The notes under the pieces were generated by a model. It made no database searches and was not told the origin of the DNA. It worked only from the letters and a program-made list of their open reading frames with translations. A program made the translations under genes and the position numbers. Below, in pieces: positions 19,749 through 27,788 of a stretch of DNA of 64,000 nt. Every line of letters begins with the position of its first letter. Within the stretch, counting starts at the first letter, position 1. Origin of the DNA: Flavobacterium sp. N2038. GTDB lineage: Bacteria; Bacteroidota; Bacteroidia; Flavobacteriales; Flavobacteriaceae. The DNA is taken from the NCBI RefSeq assembly GCF_025947185.1, contig NZ_CP110001.1:4154001-4218000 (forward strand), given 5' to 3'.

Positions 19749-20876
19749 ATGAAAGAAGAAAAAGAAAATAATGCGCAGCACTTTCTCGATTTAATTCAGA
19801 AATCACGAAAGGGAAAGTTTAAAATCTACATTGGGATGAGCGCCGGTGTGGGCAAAACTTTTCGTATGCTTCAGGAAGCGCATTCGTTATTGAAAAACGG
19901 AATCGATGTAAAAATTGGCTACATCGAAACGCATATGCGAAAAGAAACGCATGAATTATTAGCAGGCTTACCAATAATTCCGAGACGAACCATTTTCTAT
20001 AAAGGAAAAGAATTGGAAGAACTTGACGTTCAAGCTATAATAAATCTTCGTCCAGAAGTGGTTATTGTGGATGAATTAGCACACACGAACGTAGAAGGAA
20101 GCAAAAATGAAAAACGCTGGCAGGATGTTTTAGAAATTCTGGAAGCTGGAATTAATGTGATTTCAGCGGTCAATATTCAGCATATTGAGAGTTTAAATGA
20201 AGATGTAAAAAGGATTACCAACATTGATGTTCAGGAACGCATTCCGGATAATGTTTTGCGATTGGCAGATGAAGTCGTGAATATCGACTTAACATCTGAA
20301 GATTTGATTGCGCGTTTGAAAGAAGGAAAAATTTATACTCCGGATAAAATTCAGACGGCTTTAACGAACTTTTTTAAATCGGAACAGATTTTACAACTTC
20401 GAGAACTGGCTTTGAAAGAAGTAGCGAGTCAGGTCGTTCGAAAAGTTGAAAATGAAGTTCCGAATCTTCATGCTTTACGACATGAGAAACTTTTGGCCTG
20501 TATTAGCAGTAATGATAAAACGGCCAAAATTGTAATTAGAAAAGCAGCGCGACTGGCAAGTTATTACAACGGATCCTGGTATGTTTTGTATGTAGAAACT
20601 CCGCAGGAAAGCAGTAATAAAATTGCTTTAGACAAACAAAGGCATTTGATTAATAACTTTAAACTCGCCGTACAATTAGGTGCTGAAGTCATTAAACTGG
20701 AAAATTCAAATATTGCCAATGCTATTTTGACAACCGTAGAGGAAAAACAAATTACAACTGTCTGTATCGGAAAACCACATTTGAATTTATTTAAAGTAAT
20801 TTTGTCTACAACAATTTTCAGACGTTTGCTGAACAAACTATCTTTATCAAATGTTGATCTTGTTATTCTGTCTTGA
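19749..20876 (+). CDS. kdpD: Stand-alone KdpD sensor (KdpD N-domain plus UspA-like domain)
   Basis: A 375-residue cytoplasmic protein equal to the N-terminal part of KdpD without a kinase. Walker-A-like GMSAGVGKTFRML is near residue 31 and Walker-B-like VVIVDELAHTN near 106. A UspA-like domain starts near residue 248 (ISSNDKTAKIVIRKAARLAS). The kinase half is a separate gene 238 bases downstream. I prefer the ATG at 19749 to the GTG at 19737, because the bases before it (CTTAGCGCCTTAGTGGC) look repeat-derived. It should sense K+ or turgor and act on the downstream kinase. Confidence 0.88.
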   Translation: MKEEKENNAQHFLDLIQKSRKGKFKIYIGMSAGVGKTFRMLQEAHSLLKNGIDVKIGYIETHMRKETHELLAGLPIIPRRTIFYKGKELEELDVQAIINLRPEVVIVDELAHTNVEGSKNEKRWQDVLEILEAGINVISAVNIQHIESLNEDVKRITNIDVQERIPDNVLRLADEVVNIDLTSEDLIARLKEGKIYTPDKIQTALTNFFKSEQILQLRELALKEVASQVVRKVENEVPNLHALRHEKLLACISSNDKTAKIVIRKAARLASYYNGSWYVLYVETPQESSNKIALDKQRHLINNFKLAVQLGAEVIKLENSNIANAILTTVEEKQITTVCIGKPHLNLFKVILSTTIFRRLLNKLSLSNVDLVILS

Positions 20877-20886
20877 AAAATTTTTA

Positions 20887-21068
20887 AACCATATAAGTGA
20901 TATAAGTTCATTTTATTAAGGGCGTTGAAATTTAACCGCAAAGGCGCAAAGTTCACTAAAGTTTTTTGTTTATACTATGGAAAAAATATTTGCGTGCTTT
21001 GCGAAACCTTTGCGCTTTTGCGGTTAAAAAAAACAATTCTAATATTTTCTTATATCACTTATATGGTT
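20887..21068. repeat. Nested inverted repeats between kdpD and the kinase gene
   Basis: Outer arms AACCATATAAGTGATATAAG (20887-20906) and their exact reverse complement (21049-21068). Inner arms TTAACCGCAAAGGCGCAAAG (20932-20951) and, with one mismatch, 21008-21027. One element appears inserted in another. The RNA could form a 180-nt two-tier hairpin. Confidence 0.85.
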
Positions 21069-21091
21069 CAAAAAAATTAAATGTTTTATAA

Positions 21092-21124
21092 AATGAGAAT
21101 TAAATGAGAATTAAATGAGAATTA
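21092..21124 (+). repeat. 11-bp triplication over the kinase start codon
   Basis: The unit ATGAGAATTAA is repeated three times (ATG at 21093, 21104 and 21115). Because 11 is not a multiple of three, the first two ATGs read Met-Arg-Ile-Lys-stop, the stop overlapping the next ATG. Only the third opens the kinase frame. Slippage could change the number of decoy starts. Confidence 0.9.
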
Positions 21125-22833
21125 AAACTAAATTGAATCTGGGTGTTGGATCGTTATTTTTGATGATCATCATTCTCTCGTTAGTGAGTGCTTATTCTGT
21201 TTTTTTGATTAAGCAGGACACAGAGAATATTCTGAAATCCAATTATAATACTTTGGAATATTCCAGAAATATGATTTCTGCATTGGATGGAATCAAATTG
21301 GGTTCGAAAGAAACAATTCAGAGTTTTGAGGAAAATCTCGAAAAGCAAACTCAAAATATTACGGAACCAGGTGAAAAACAAGCAACTGAAAAGCTGAAAG
21401 AAAGTTTTGCCCTTTTAGCTAAAAACAATGCTGATGAAAGTGTAAAAGCGCAAATTCGTCAAGATCTTTTTGCAATTATGAAATTGAATCTCGATGCCAT
21501 AAAGCAGAAAAGTGATATTGCAAAACATACTGCCGAAACAGCCAATCTTTCTATTGCGATTGTGGGAACTTTATGTTTTTTGATTGCTTTTAATTTATTG
21601 GTTAATCTGCCTAATAATATTGCGAATCCAATTAAGGAATTAACGCTGAGTATTAAAGAAATTGCAAATAAAAATTATTCAGAACGTGTTCATTTTACAA
21701 GTCATAGCGAATTTGGAGATCTTGCAAAATCGTTTAATACCATGGCACAAAAACTCGAAGAGTATCACGACAGTAATGTTTATAAACTTCTTTTTGAGAA
21801 AAAACGATTGGAGACCCTTATCAATAATATGAACGATCCGATTATTGGTCTGGATAATGAAGGAATTATTTTGTTTGCCAATGATGAAGCACTAAAAATT
21901 ATTGGTTTGAAATCAGAAGATGTAATTGGAAAATCATCATCTGAATTAGCTGTTTCTAATGATTTAATTCGTTCATTAATTCTGAAAGAAGATACAGAAT
22001 CCCCTAGAAAACAACCTCTTAAAATTTTTGCTCATGGAAAAGAAAGCTATTTCGAGAAAGAGATTCATGGTATTACAATAACACCAACAGGCGAAGAAAA
22101 ACAAATCAATATTGGTGATGTAATTATTCTGCGAAATATTACGCTTTTTAAAGAACTTGATTTTGCCAAAACTAATTTTATTGCCACAGTTTCTCACGAA
22201 TTAAAAACACCAATTGCTTCTATAAAATTAAGTCTTCAATTGCTTGAAAATGGTAAAACAGGCGACATGAATAACGATCAGAAACAATTGGTTGAAAGTA
22301 TTAAAGATGATAGTCAGCGCTTGCTGAAAATCACAGGAGAATTATTGAATTTATCTCAATTAGAAACTGGAAATATTCAGTTGAATATTGGAAAAAGCAA
22401 TCCACATGAAATTGTAAATTATGCAGTAGAAGCGGTAAAAGTTCAGGCAGATCAAAAACAGATTCAATTGATTGTTGATGCTGATGAAAATCTTAAAAAT
22501 GTAAAAGCTGACAGCGAAAAAACAGGCTGGGTTCTGATTAATTATTTATCGAATGCTATTCGATATTCATCTGAAAAAAGTACCATTCTAATTAAACTAA
22601 AAGAAGAAGCCAATCAAATGGTTTTTCAGGTTATCGACACTGGAAAAGGAATTGAACCCCGATACAAAGACAAAGTTTTCGACAAATATTTCCAGATTCC
22701 GGGCAGTCAGAAATCCGGTACAGGATTGGGGTTAGCCATAAGCAAAGAATTTATTGAAGCACAAAATGGAAGTGTTGGAGTAGAGAGTAATTTAGGGTTG
22801 GGAAGTACTTTTTGGTTCACATTAAAAGTGTAA
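21115..22833 (+). CDS. Sensor histidine kinase (HAMP-PAS-HisKA-HATPase), Kdp kinase half
   Basis: A 572-residue membrane kinase. First helix about 10-30, extracytoplasmic loop about 31-140, second helix about 146-168, then HAMP, PAS (NNMNDPIIGLDNEGIILFAN), HisKA with ATVSHELKTPIAS (His361) and HATPase (NYLSNAIRYSSEK, DTGKGIEP, GTGLGLAISKEF). It follows the stand-alone KdpD sensor and probably phosphorylates the NtrC-type regulator at 11493. The start is the third of three ATG codons in an 11-bp triplication; the first two yield only a four-residue peptide. Confidence 0.92.
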   Translation: MRIKTKLNLGVGSLFLMIIILSLVSAYSVFLIKQDTENILKSNYNTLEYSRNMISALDGIKLGSKETIQSFEENLEKQTQNITEPGEKQATEKLKESFALLAKNNADESVKAQIRQDLFAIMKLNLDAIKQKSDIAKHTAETANLSIAIVGTLCFLIAFNLLVNLPNNIANPIKELTLSIKEIANKNYSERVHFTSHSEFGDLAKSFNTMAQKLEEYHDSNVYKLLFEKKRLETLINNMNDPIIGLDNEGIILFANDEALKIIGLKSEDVIGKSSSELAVSNDLIRSLILKEDTESPRKQPLKIFAHGKESYFEKEIHGITITPTGEEKQINIGDVIILRNITLFKELDFAKTNFIATVSHELKTPIASIKLSLQLLENGKTGDMNNDQKQLVESIKDDSQRLLKITGELLNLSQLETGNIQLNIGKSNPHEIVNYAVEAVKVQADQKQIQLIVDADENLKNVKADSEKTGWVLINYLSNAIRYSSEKSTILIKLKEEANQMVFQVIDTGKGIEPRYKDKVFDKYFQIPGSQKSGTGLGLAISKEFIEAQNGSVGVESNLGLGSTFWFTLKV

Positions 22834-23036
22834 GAAAAATTACAGATAATGAATTATAAATTGTAAATTTAAAAATGAAAAATCCCGAAGCTTTGAGACG
22901 TTGCTACAACATCGATCATTTCTACGGAATTCTAAAAATTTTAGTTAATCTTAAGTCAATTACCCTATTTAAAACCAGTAAATTAATATTCACTTAAGGT
23001 TCAATTAAGCCCAAAATACTTGCAATAAACATTCGT

Positions 23037-23044
23037 TAATTTTG
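23037..23044 (+). promoter_or_regulatory. -7 box for the PAP2 gene
   Basis: TAATTTTG followed by TAC, a perfect -7 match, 22 bases before the ATG at 23067. No well-spaced TTG was found. Confidence 0.5.
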
Positions 23045-23066
23045 TACTATAAAACGACAACTAAAG

Positions 23067-23828
23067 ATGTTTTACAAAACGATTTTTCTGGTATTTCTCT
23101 TTGGATTATTTTCTGCAAATGCGCAGCAAAATGATTCGATTACAAAAATTGACAGTACTTCACATCAGCTAAAATTCAATTATAAACAATTGATTATTCC
23201 TGGTGTATTAATTGGGTACGGCGTTATTGGACTTGAAAGTGATCAGTTGTTGAGTTTTAATCATCAGATTAAGGATGAAGTTACTGAAGACATTGATGAG
23301 AAAGTTACAATTGATGACTTTTCTCAATATGCACCTGCAGCATCGGTTTATGCTTTAAATGCTTTTGGTGTAAAAGGCAAGAATAATATGCGGGATCGTT
23401 CAGTCATATTTGTGACCTCTTATGTTATAATGGCTTCAACGGTTTTAGGGCTAAAATCTATTTCACATGTAGAAAGACCTGACGGAAGTTCAAATAACTC
23501 CTTCCCTTCCGGTCACACAGCTACAGCTTTTGCCGGAGCCGAATTTTTATGGCAGGAATACAAAGACAAATCTATTTGGTACGGAATTGCTGGTTATGCT
23601 GTTGCCACAGGAACAGGATTATTTAGAATTTACAACAACCGTCATTGGTTAACAGATGTAGCAGCAGGAGCCGGAATCGGGATTCTGAGTACCAAAATCG
23701 CGTATTGGATAAATCCCTATATCACTAAAAAATTATTCAAATCATCCTCTGAAAATAAATCGACTTCTATGATCATGCCTTTTTATAATGGCCAGCAATA
23801 TGGCTTGGGGTATGTAAAGGTTTTTTAA
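23067..23828 (+). CDS. PAP2-family phosphatase
   Basis: A 253-residue membrane-associated acid phosphatase-like protein. A signal peptide (residues 1-19, ending SANAQ) is followed by several hydrophobic segments. Motifs: SHVERPDGSS (near 134), SFPSGHTATAF (near 147, catalytic His) and RIYNNRHWLTDVAAGAG (near 190, second His). The family removes phosphate from lipid phosphates or undecaprenyl diphosphate. Single gene; its stop overlaps the convergent GNAT gene by 4 bases. Confidence 0.9.
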   Translation: MFYKTIFLVFLFGLFSANAQQNDSITKIDSTSHQLKFNYKQLIIPGVLIGYGVIGLESDQLLSFNHQIKDEVTEDIDEKVTIDDFSQYAPAASVYALNAFGVKGKNNMRDRSVIFVTSYVIMASTVLGLKSISHVERPDGSSNNSFPSGHTATAFAGAEFLWQEYKDKSIWYGIAGYAVATGTGLFRIYNNRHWLTDVAAGAGIGILSTKIAYWINPYITKKLFKSSSENKSTSMIMPFYNGQQYGLGYVKVF

Positions 23829-24274
23829 AGATTCATTTCCATAATGGGCATAAATCTATTTTTAATAGAAGTCTCAAACTCTCCGATTTTTCTAAATCCG
23901 ATTTTTTGGTAAAACTGTTCTGCATTGGGTTCTGAATCTAAAATTATTTTTTTGATTTTTTCATTTCGCATTCTTTCTAAAAAATCATTCATTAAATAAC
24001 TGCCCAATCCTCTTCCTATATATTCGGGCAAGATAAATAAGTTATCTAATTCTACCTGATTATTGTCTTGTATTATATAGGAATAATAACCAATGATTTT
24101 AGTTTCCTCAACTAAATTAAAAACATTATTCTTTTCAATATAATCTTCCGTTACAGTTAGATTATTACTCCATTCTGTAATTTGTTCTTCAGAATATCCC
24201 CAGTAAGCTTTTGACTTTTTGGTGATTTCTGTCAGTAGAATATGATCTTCGGCTGTGGCTTTTTGGAGCTTCAT
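23825..24274 (-). CDS. GNAT-family N-acetyltransferase
   Basis: A 149-residue single-domain GNAT protein. The acetyl-CoA motif A is LFILPEYIGRGLGSYLMNDF (about residues 80-99), followed by FYQKIGFRKIGEFE, the usual C-terminal strand. Typical family length; substrate unknown. Transcribed divergently from the SRPBCC operon and convergently with PAP2. Confidence 0.88.
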   Translation of the reverse strand: MKLQKATAEDHILLTEITKKSKAYWGYSEEQITEWSNNLTVTEDYIEKNNVFNLVEETKIIGYYSYIIQDNNQVELDNLFILPEYIGRGLGSYLMNDFLERMRNEKIKKIILDSEPNAEQFYQKIGFRKIGEFETSIKNRFMPIMEMNL

Positions 24275-24353
24275 TTATCTCTTATTATTATCTGGTCAGT
24301 AAAGTTAAGTAGTTTATTCTTAACAACATTCATAAAAAAACATTCAAAAATAT

Positions 24354-24401
24354 TTGCGTAACTCAAAAGTTACATATAAATTTACGTAACCTTAAAGTTA
24401 C
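24354..24401 (+). promoter_or_regulatory. Promoter with two ArsR-type operators
   Basis: Two palindromes share GTAAC/GTTAC arms: GTAACTCAAAAGTTAC (24358-24373) and GTAACCTTAAAGTTAC (24386-24401), 28 bp apart. TTG (24354-24356) and TAAATTTA (24377-24384) form a -33/-7 promoter with a 20-base spacer, one base off the -7 consensus. Operator 1 fills the spacer and operator 2 covers the start region. The ArsR protein encoded in the operon is the likely ligand. Confidence 0.7.
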
Positions 24402-24407
24402 TTAACT

Positions 24408-24836
24408 ATGAAAACAGAAATTAACCACAAATGGTTTTACAGCCAAACTCCCGAAGAAATCTGGATGTATCTTACGGAGACAGAATTAATTGCACAATGG
24501 ATTATGCCAAATGACTTTAAACTTCTTTTAGGACATCATTTTACATTTCGTACCAATCCGATTCCAAGTTTAAATCTTGATGGAATTTTTCATTGCAAAA
24601 TATTAGAAATTGTTCCTTTCAAAAAACTTGTTTACAGTTGGAAAGGCGGACCGGGAAATGATGAAACGATCTTTGACACTATTGTCGAATGGACACTGGA
24701 AAAGAAAGATAATGGTACCGAATTGTATCTTCTTCATACCGGATTTAAAGAAGAAAATGTTTCTATCCTAACCGGAATGACAGAAGGCTGGTTGAAAAAA
24801 ATGGAAAAAGTAGAAAATCTTTTAAATGAAAAATAA
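24408..24836 (+). CDS. SRPBCC (AHSA1-like) protein
   Basis: A 142-residue START/SRPBCC fold protein: TPEEIWMYLTETELIAQWIM at the N-terminus, FKKLVYSWKGGP in the middle and a C-terminal helix MTEGWLKKMEKVENLL. AHSA1-like proteins of this sort usually travel with ArsR regulators, as here: the stop overlaps the ArsR start (TAATG). The ligand is unknown. Transcribed from the operator-bearing promoter just upstream. Confidence 0.9.
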   Translation: MKTEINHKWFYSQTPEEIWMYLTETELIAQWIMPNDFKLLLGHHFTFRTNPIPSLNLDGIFHCKILEIVPFKKLVYSWKGGPGNDETIFDTIVEWTLEKKDNGTELYLLHTGFKEENVSILTGMTEGWLKKMEKVENLLNEK

Positions 24837-25156
24837 TGTCACTACCTAATCTTGATGCTTTACAAGTAATTGCAGATCCGAGCCGCAGGCAAATTCTGCA
24901 ATTACTTACTAAAGAAACGTATAATATAAATGCTTTGGCTGAAAACTTTGATATGAGTCGTCCTGCGGTTTCAAAACATATTAAAATATTGCAGCAGGCA
25001 GGTTTTATTTCTATTCAGGAAATTGGACGAGAACGTCATTGTGTTTTAAATCAAAAAGGATTTAATGATGTTAAAGCCCTGATCAGTCATTTTGACCAGT
25101 TCTGGGAAAACAAACTCAGCAGACTGGAAACTATTCTGAACAAAAAGAAAGACTAA
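24836..25156 (+). CDS. ArsR-family winged-helix repressor
   Basis: A 106-residue regulator. PSRRQILQLLTKETYNINAL and FDMSRPAVSKHIKILQQAG form the winged HTH, and IGRERHCVLN the wing. No metal-binding cysteine pair is visible, so it is probably not a metal sensor; it resembles SRPBCC-linked ArsR proteins. It likely binds the two GTAAC/GTTAC palindromes upstream of its operon. Confidence 0.92.
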   Translation: MSLPNLDALQVIADPSRRQILQLLTKETYNINALAENFDMSRPAVSKHIKILQQAGFISIQEIGRERHCVLNQKGFNDVKALISHFDQFWENKLSRLETILNKKKD

Positions 25157-25174
25157 TTTAAAAAACAAGAAATC

Positions 25175-25615
25175 ATGCAAAAACAAATTTTACTTGATCT
25201 TTTAGATCATAACCGCTTTGTCTGTAATGCTACATTTAAAAATATAACTCCGGAAAACAGTCGTTTTCGTTTGAATGAAAAAACAGCTTCGGTTGGGTTT
25301 ATTTACAGACATATTGGCGAAACGGCAAACATATTAGGAGCATTTTTCGGAATTAAAACGGATGTCGAAAACACAACAATCGGGCAATCTGATACTGGAA
25401 AACATTATGATCTTCAAGCCAGTCATACCTTTATGGAACAAGGATATAAAACACTCGAAGATGTTATAAATAATTCTTCTGATCAGGATTGGTTCGAAGA
25501 AGTAGAAACTTCTTTTTTAGGAACAATTCCAAGAATTAAATTATTATCGATTATTCTTTTTCACAATTCACATCATTGCGGACAAATTGCATCAGCTATT
25601 GTTAAAGGAAATTAA
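25175..25615 (+). CDS. DinB-superfamily protein (not a polymerase)
   Basis: A 146-residue four-helix-bundle protein of the DinB/YfiT superfamily. Three histidines that could bind a metal are present: FIYRHIGETA near residue 47, SHTFMEQGY near 88 and NSHHCGQIASAI near the end. Family members include thiol-dependent transferases, but this one cannot be assigned a substrate. It is 18 bases after arsR, third in the operon. Not related to DNA polymerase IV despite the shared name. Confidence 0.85.
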   Translation: MQKQILLDLLDHNRFVCNATFKNITPENSRFRLNEKTASVGFIYRHIGETANILGAFFGIKTDVENTTIGQSDTGKHYDLQASHTFMEQGYKTLEDVINNSSDQDWFEEVETSFLGTIPRIKLLSIILFHNSHHCGQIASAIVKGN

Positions 25616-25639
25616 ATCTGTTTATTTCCAATTTTCATT

Positions 25640-25689
25640 CGCCACGAATTCACAAATTTTCATTTAAAATAATTCGTGAATTCGTGGCG
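25640..25689. repeat. GCCACGAATTC inverted repeat, second copy
   Basis: 19-bp arms with one mismatch: CGCCACGAATTCACAAATT and AATTCGTGAATTCGTGGCG. It follows the DinB-superfamily stop and probably ends that operon. Same family as 19661-19708. Confidence 0.85.
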
Positions 25690-25744
25690 GAAAAAATATT
25701 TTTAATCTATATATCCCAAAGTTATCAGGAATAACAAAAAAACT

Positions 25745-26518
25745 TTACGTATTAGAAGTATTATTCTTAATCTCTCTAACTTCTCTTTTCAATTCTAAAA
25801 GCAAATCTTTCATTGCTCCGGTTTCCGTCATTTCTTGTTTTTTATCTGAACGGCCAATGTTGCATTCATATTCCCAAATCTCCAAAATATCAGACGCTTT
25901 CACTTCATAATTCGGATAAAAACTATTATCTGATTCCAAAACCAAAGCGTTCTTTTTATTTTTATTAAGACGTTTATAAACCATTCCTTCATTTTTAGTA
26001 ATCAGAATATAGGTTTTGCCGTCCATCACCTCTCCTAGCTTTTCGACATAACGACCAATAATAATAGAACCAGCTTCGTGTGGTGGCATCGAATCACCTT
26101 CAACGGGAAATCCGCGGTGTTTTCCAGGTCCTAAAAAAGGAAGTGTAATCTGCTGTAAACTTTCGATATATTCCGGATCAGCATATCCGTTTAGATAACC
26201 TGCTTTTGCTTTTTGAGATACAATTTCGATATAATTTTCTCCAAAACTATCCACTTGAATTGGTAAAATAAGTCGATTGCCTTCCAGTTTTATCAAATTT
26301 TGGACATCAATTTTGCGTATATCGACAGATAATATCAAATCAATACTCATATGAAAATACAAGGCAATCTTCTTTAAAATATCATACGGAGCTTCTGAAG
26401 TTCCATCTTCGTATTTTACATATCTTCCTCTTGTAATGCTAAGGTTTTCGGCTAATTTCTCTTGTGATATTTTATGCTTAACCCTTAACGCTCTGATGTT
26501 GTCTGAAAATAAGGACAT
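25745..26518 (-). CDS. LexA/CI-like S24 repressor of the mutagenesis cassette
   Basis: A 257-residue protein: Cro/C1 HTH (residues 6-62), linker, then an S24 peptidase domain. The LexA-type cleavage bond Ala106-Gly107 lies in AKAGYLNGY, the nucleophile is Ser143 in VEGDSMPP and the lysine is Lys182 in GMVYKRL. All parts needed for RecA-stimulated self-cleavage are present. I use the ATG at 26518; the longer frame to 26677 would run through the promoter and into the divergent gene. It faces the polymerase operon, with a palindrome between them, so it probably represses both sides until DNA damage. Confidence 0.9.
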   Translation of the reverse strand: MSLFSDNIRALRVKHKISQEKLAENLSITRGRYVKYEDGTSEAPYDILKKIALYFHMSIDLILSVDIRKIDVQNLIKLEGNRLILPIQVDSFGENYIEIVSQKAKAGYLNGYADPEYIESLQQITLPFLGPGKHRGFPVEGDSMPPHEAGSIIIGRYVEKLGEVMDGKTYILITKNEGMVYKRLNKNKKNALVLESDNSFYPNYEVKASDILEIWEYECNIGRSDKKQEMTETGAMKDLLLELKREVREIKNNTSNT

Positions 26519-26535
26519 AATTAATTTGTTATAAT

Positions 26536-26568
26536 TTAGAACATCAAATATATAAAAAAATGTTCTAA
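26536..26568. promoter_or_regulatory. Operator palindrome and divergent promoters of the mutagenesis cassette
   Basis: Arms TTAGAACAT (26536-26544) and ATGTTCTAA (26560-26568) around 15 bases. The minus-strand -7 box TATATTTG (26545-26552) for the repressor lies inside. The plus-strand -7 box TAATTTTG (26576-26583) for the polymerase gene lies 8 bases beyond. The AGAAC/GTTCT half-sites recall SOS boxes. Neither -33 TTG is clear. Confidence 0.7.
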
Positions 26569-26605
26569 TCTGTGCTAATTTTGTTTCATACAAAAACAAA
26601 GGAAA

Positions 26606-27787
26606 ATGGCAAGGGCAATTGTACATATGGATCTGGATACCTTTTTTGTATCCTGTGAGCGACTCACAAATTCGCAACTCGAGGGAATTCCGCTTATTAT
26701 TGGCGGTGGCGATCGTGGTGTTGTTGCATCTTGTTCATACGAAGCCCGTCGTTTTGGCGTTCGTTCTGCCATGCCAATTCGTATGGCAATGAAACTTTGT
26801 CCAGACGCAAAAATCATGAAAGGTGATATCGAATTATATTCCCGATTATCTCATGATGTTACCGAAATTCTTCAGGAAAAAGCACCTGTTTTGGAAAAAG
26901 CAAGCATTGATGAATTTTATCTTGATATTACCGGAATGGACCGTTTTCACGGAAGTTATAAATGGACAGATGAGTTGGCACAAAAAGTAATTAAAGAAAC
27001 GGGGCTACCTATTAGTTTTTCTTTGTCCATCAATAAAACCGTTTCTAAAATTGCAACAGGCGAAGGCAAACCAAGAGGAAATCTTGAGATTCCGGAACAG
27101 GACGTTCAGGCATTTTTGAATCCGTTATCAATTCAGAAAATCCCAATGGTAGGAACGGTAACATTTCAGCTTTTATCCCGAATTGGTGTTCGCACCATTC
27201 AGACTTTATCTGAAATGCCTGCCGAAGTTTTGCAACAAATGATTGGTAAAAATGGTCTCGATATCTGGAAAAAAGCCCATGGAATTGACCATACACCTGT
27301 AGAACCTTATAACGAGAGAAAATCTATTTCGACTGAACATACTTTTACTCAGGATACAATCGATATTATAAAGCTAAAAAGAATCCTTCAGGGAATGGTG
27401 GAAAAACTGGCATTTCAATTAAGATCTGAACAATGGCTAACCTCAACAATTACAGTAAAAATTCGTTATGCCAATTTTGATACTGAGACCAAGCAATCCA
27501 AAATCGCTTATACATCAGCAGATCATATTCTGAACAAAAATGCAGCCGATTTATTCGATAAAGTATATCAGCGTCGTATGCGTCTTCGCTTAATTGGTGT
27601 TCGTTTCAGCGGATTGGTGCGCGGAACCTATCAAATCAATCTTTTTGAAGATACTCAGGAAATGCTTTCACTATATGCCGCTATGGATAAAATGAAAAGC
27701 CGTTATGGTTTTGATGCCGTAATGCGCTGTGCAGGAGCTTCTATTAAACCGAATACGAAAGACGAAATTTTAAAACGCATCAAATAA
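26606..27787 (+). CDS. dinB: Y-family DNA polymerase (Pol IV-like)
   Basis: A 393-residue translesion polymerase. Catalytic carboxylates are present in HMDLDTFF (start) and KASIDEFYLD (near residue 105), so it is active in principle, unlike ImuB proteins. Helix-hairpin-helix and little-finger regions follow. Near the C-terminus QINLF fits a beta-clamp binding motif. It is the first gene of the operon, one base before the DnaE2-like gene. It would copy past lesions under control of the divergent repressor. Confidence 0.93.
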   Translation: MARAIVHMDLDTFFVSCERLTNSQLEGIPLIIGGGDRGVVASCSYEARRFGVRSAMPIRMAMKLCPDAKIMKGDIELYSRLSHDVTEILQEKAPVLEKASIDEFYLDITGMDRFHGSYKWTDELAQKVIKETGLPISFSLSINKTVSKIATGEGKPRGNLEIPEQDVQAFLNPLSIQKIPMVGTVTFQLLSRIGVRTIQTLSEMPAEVLQQMIGKNGLDIWKKAHGIDHTPVEPYNERKSISTEHTFTQDTIDIIKLKRILQGMVEKLAFQLRSEQWLTSTITVKIRYANFDTETKQSKIAYTSADHILNKNAADLFDKVYQRRMRLRLIGVRFSGLVRGTYQINLFEDTQEMLSLYAAMDKMKSRYGFDAVMRCAGASIKPNTKDEILKRIK

Positions 27788-27788
27788 C

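Noticed and set aside
26519..26677. Longer N-terminus for the S24 repressor
   Set aside because: The extension would cover the operator, both -7 boxes and the start of the divergent polymerase gene; the HTH begins right after the ATG at 26518.
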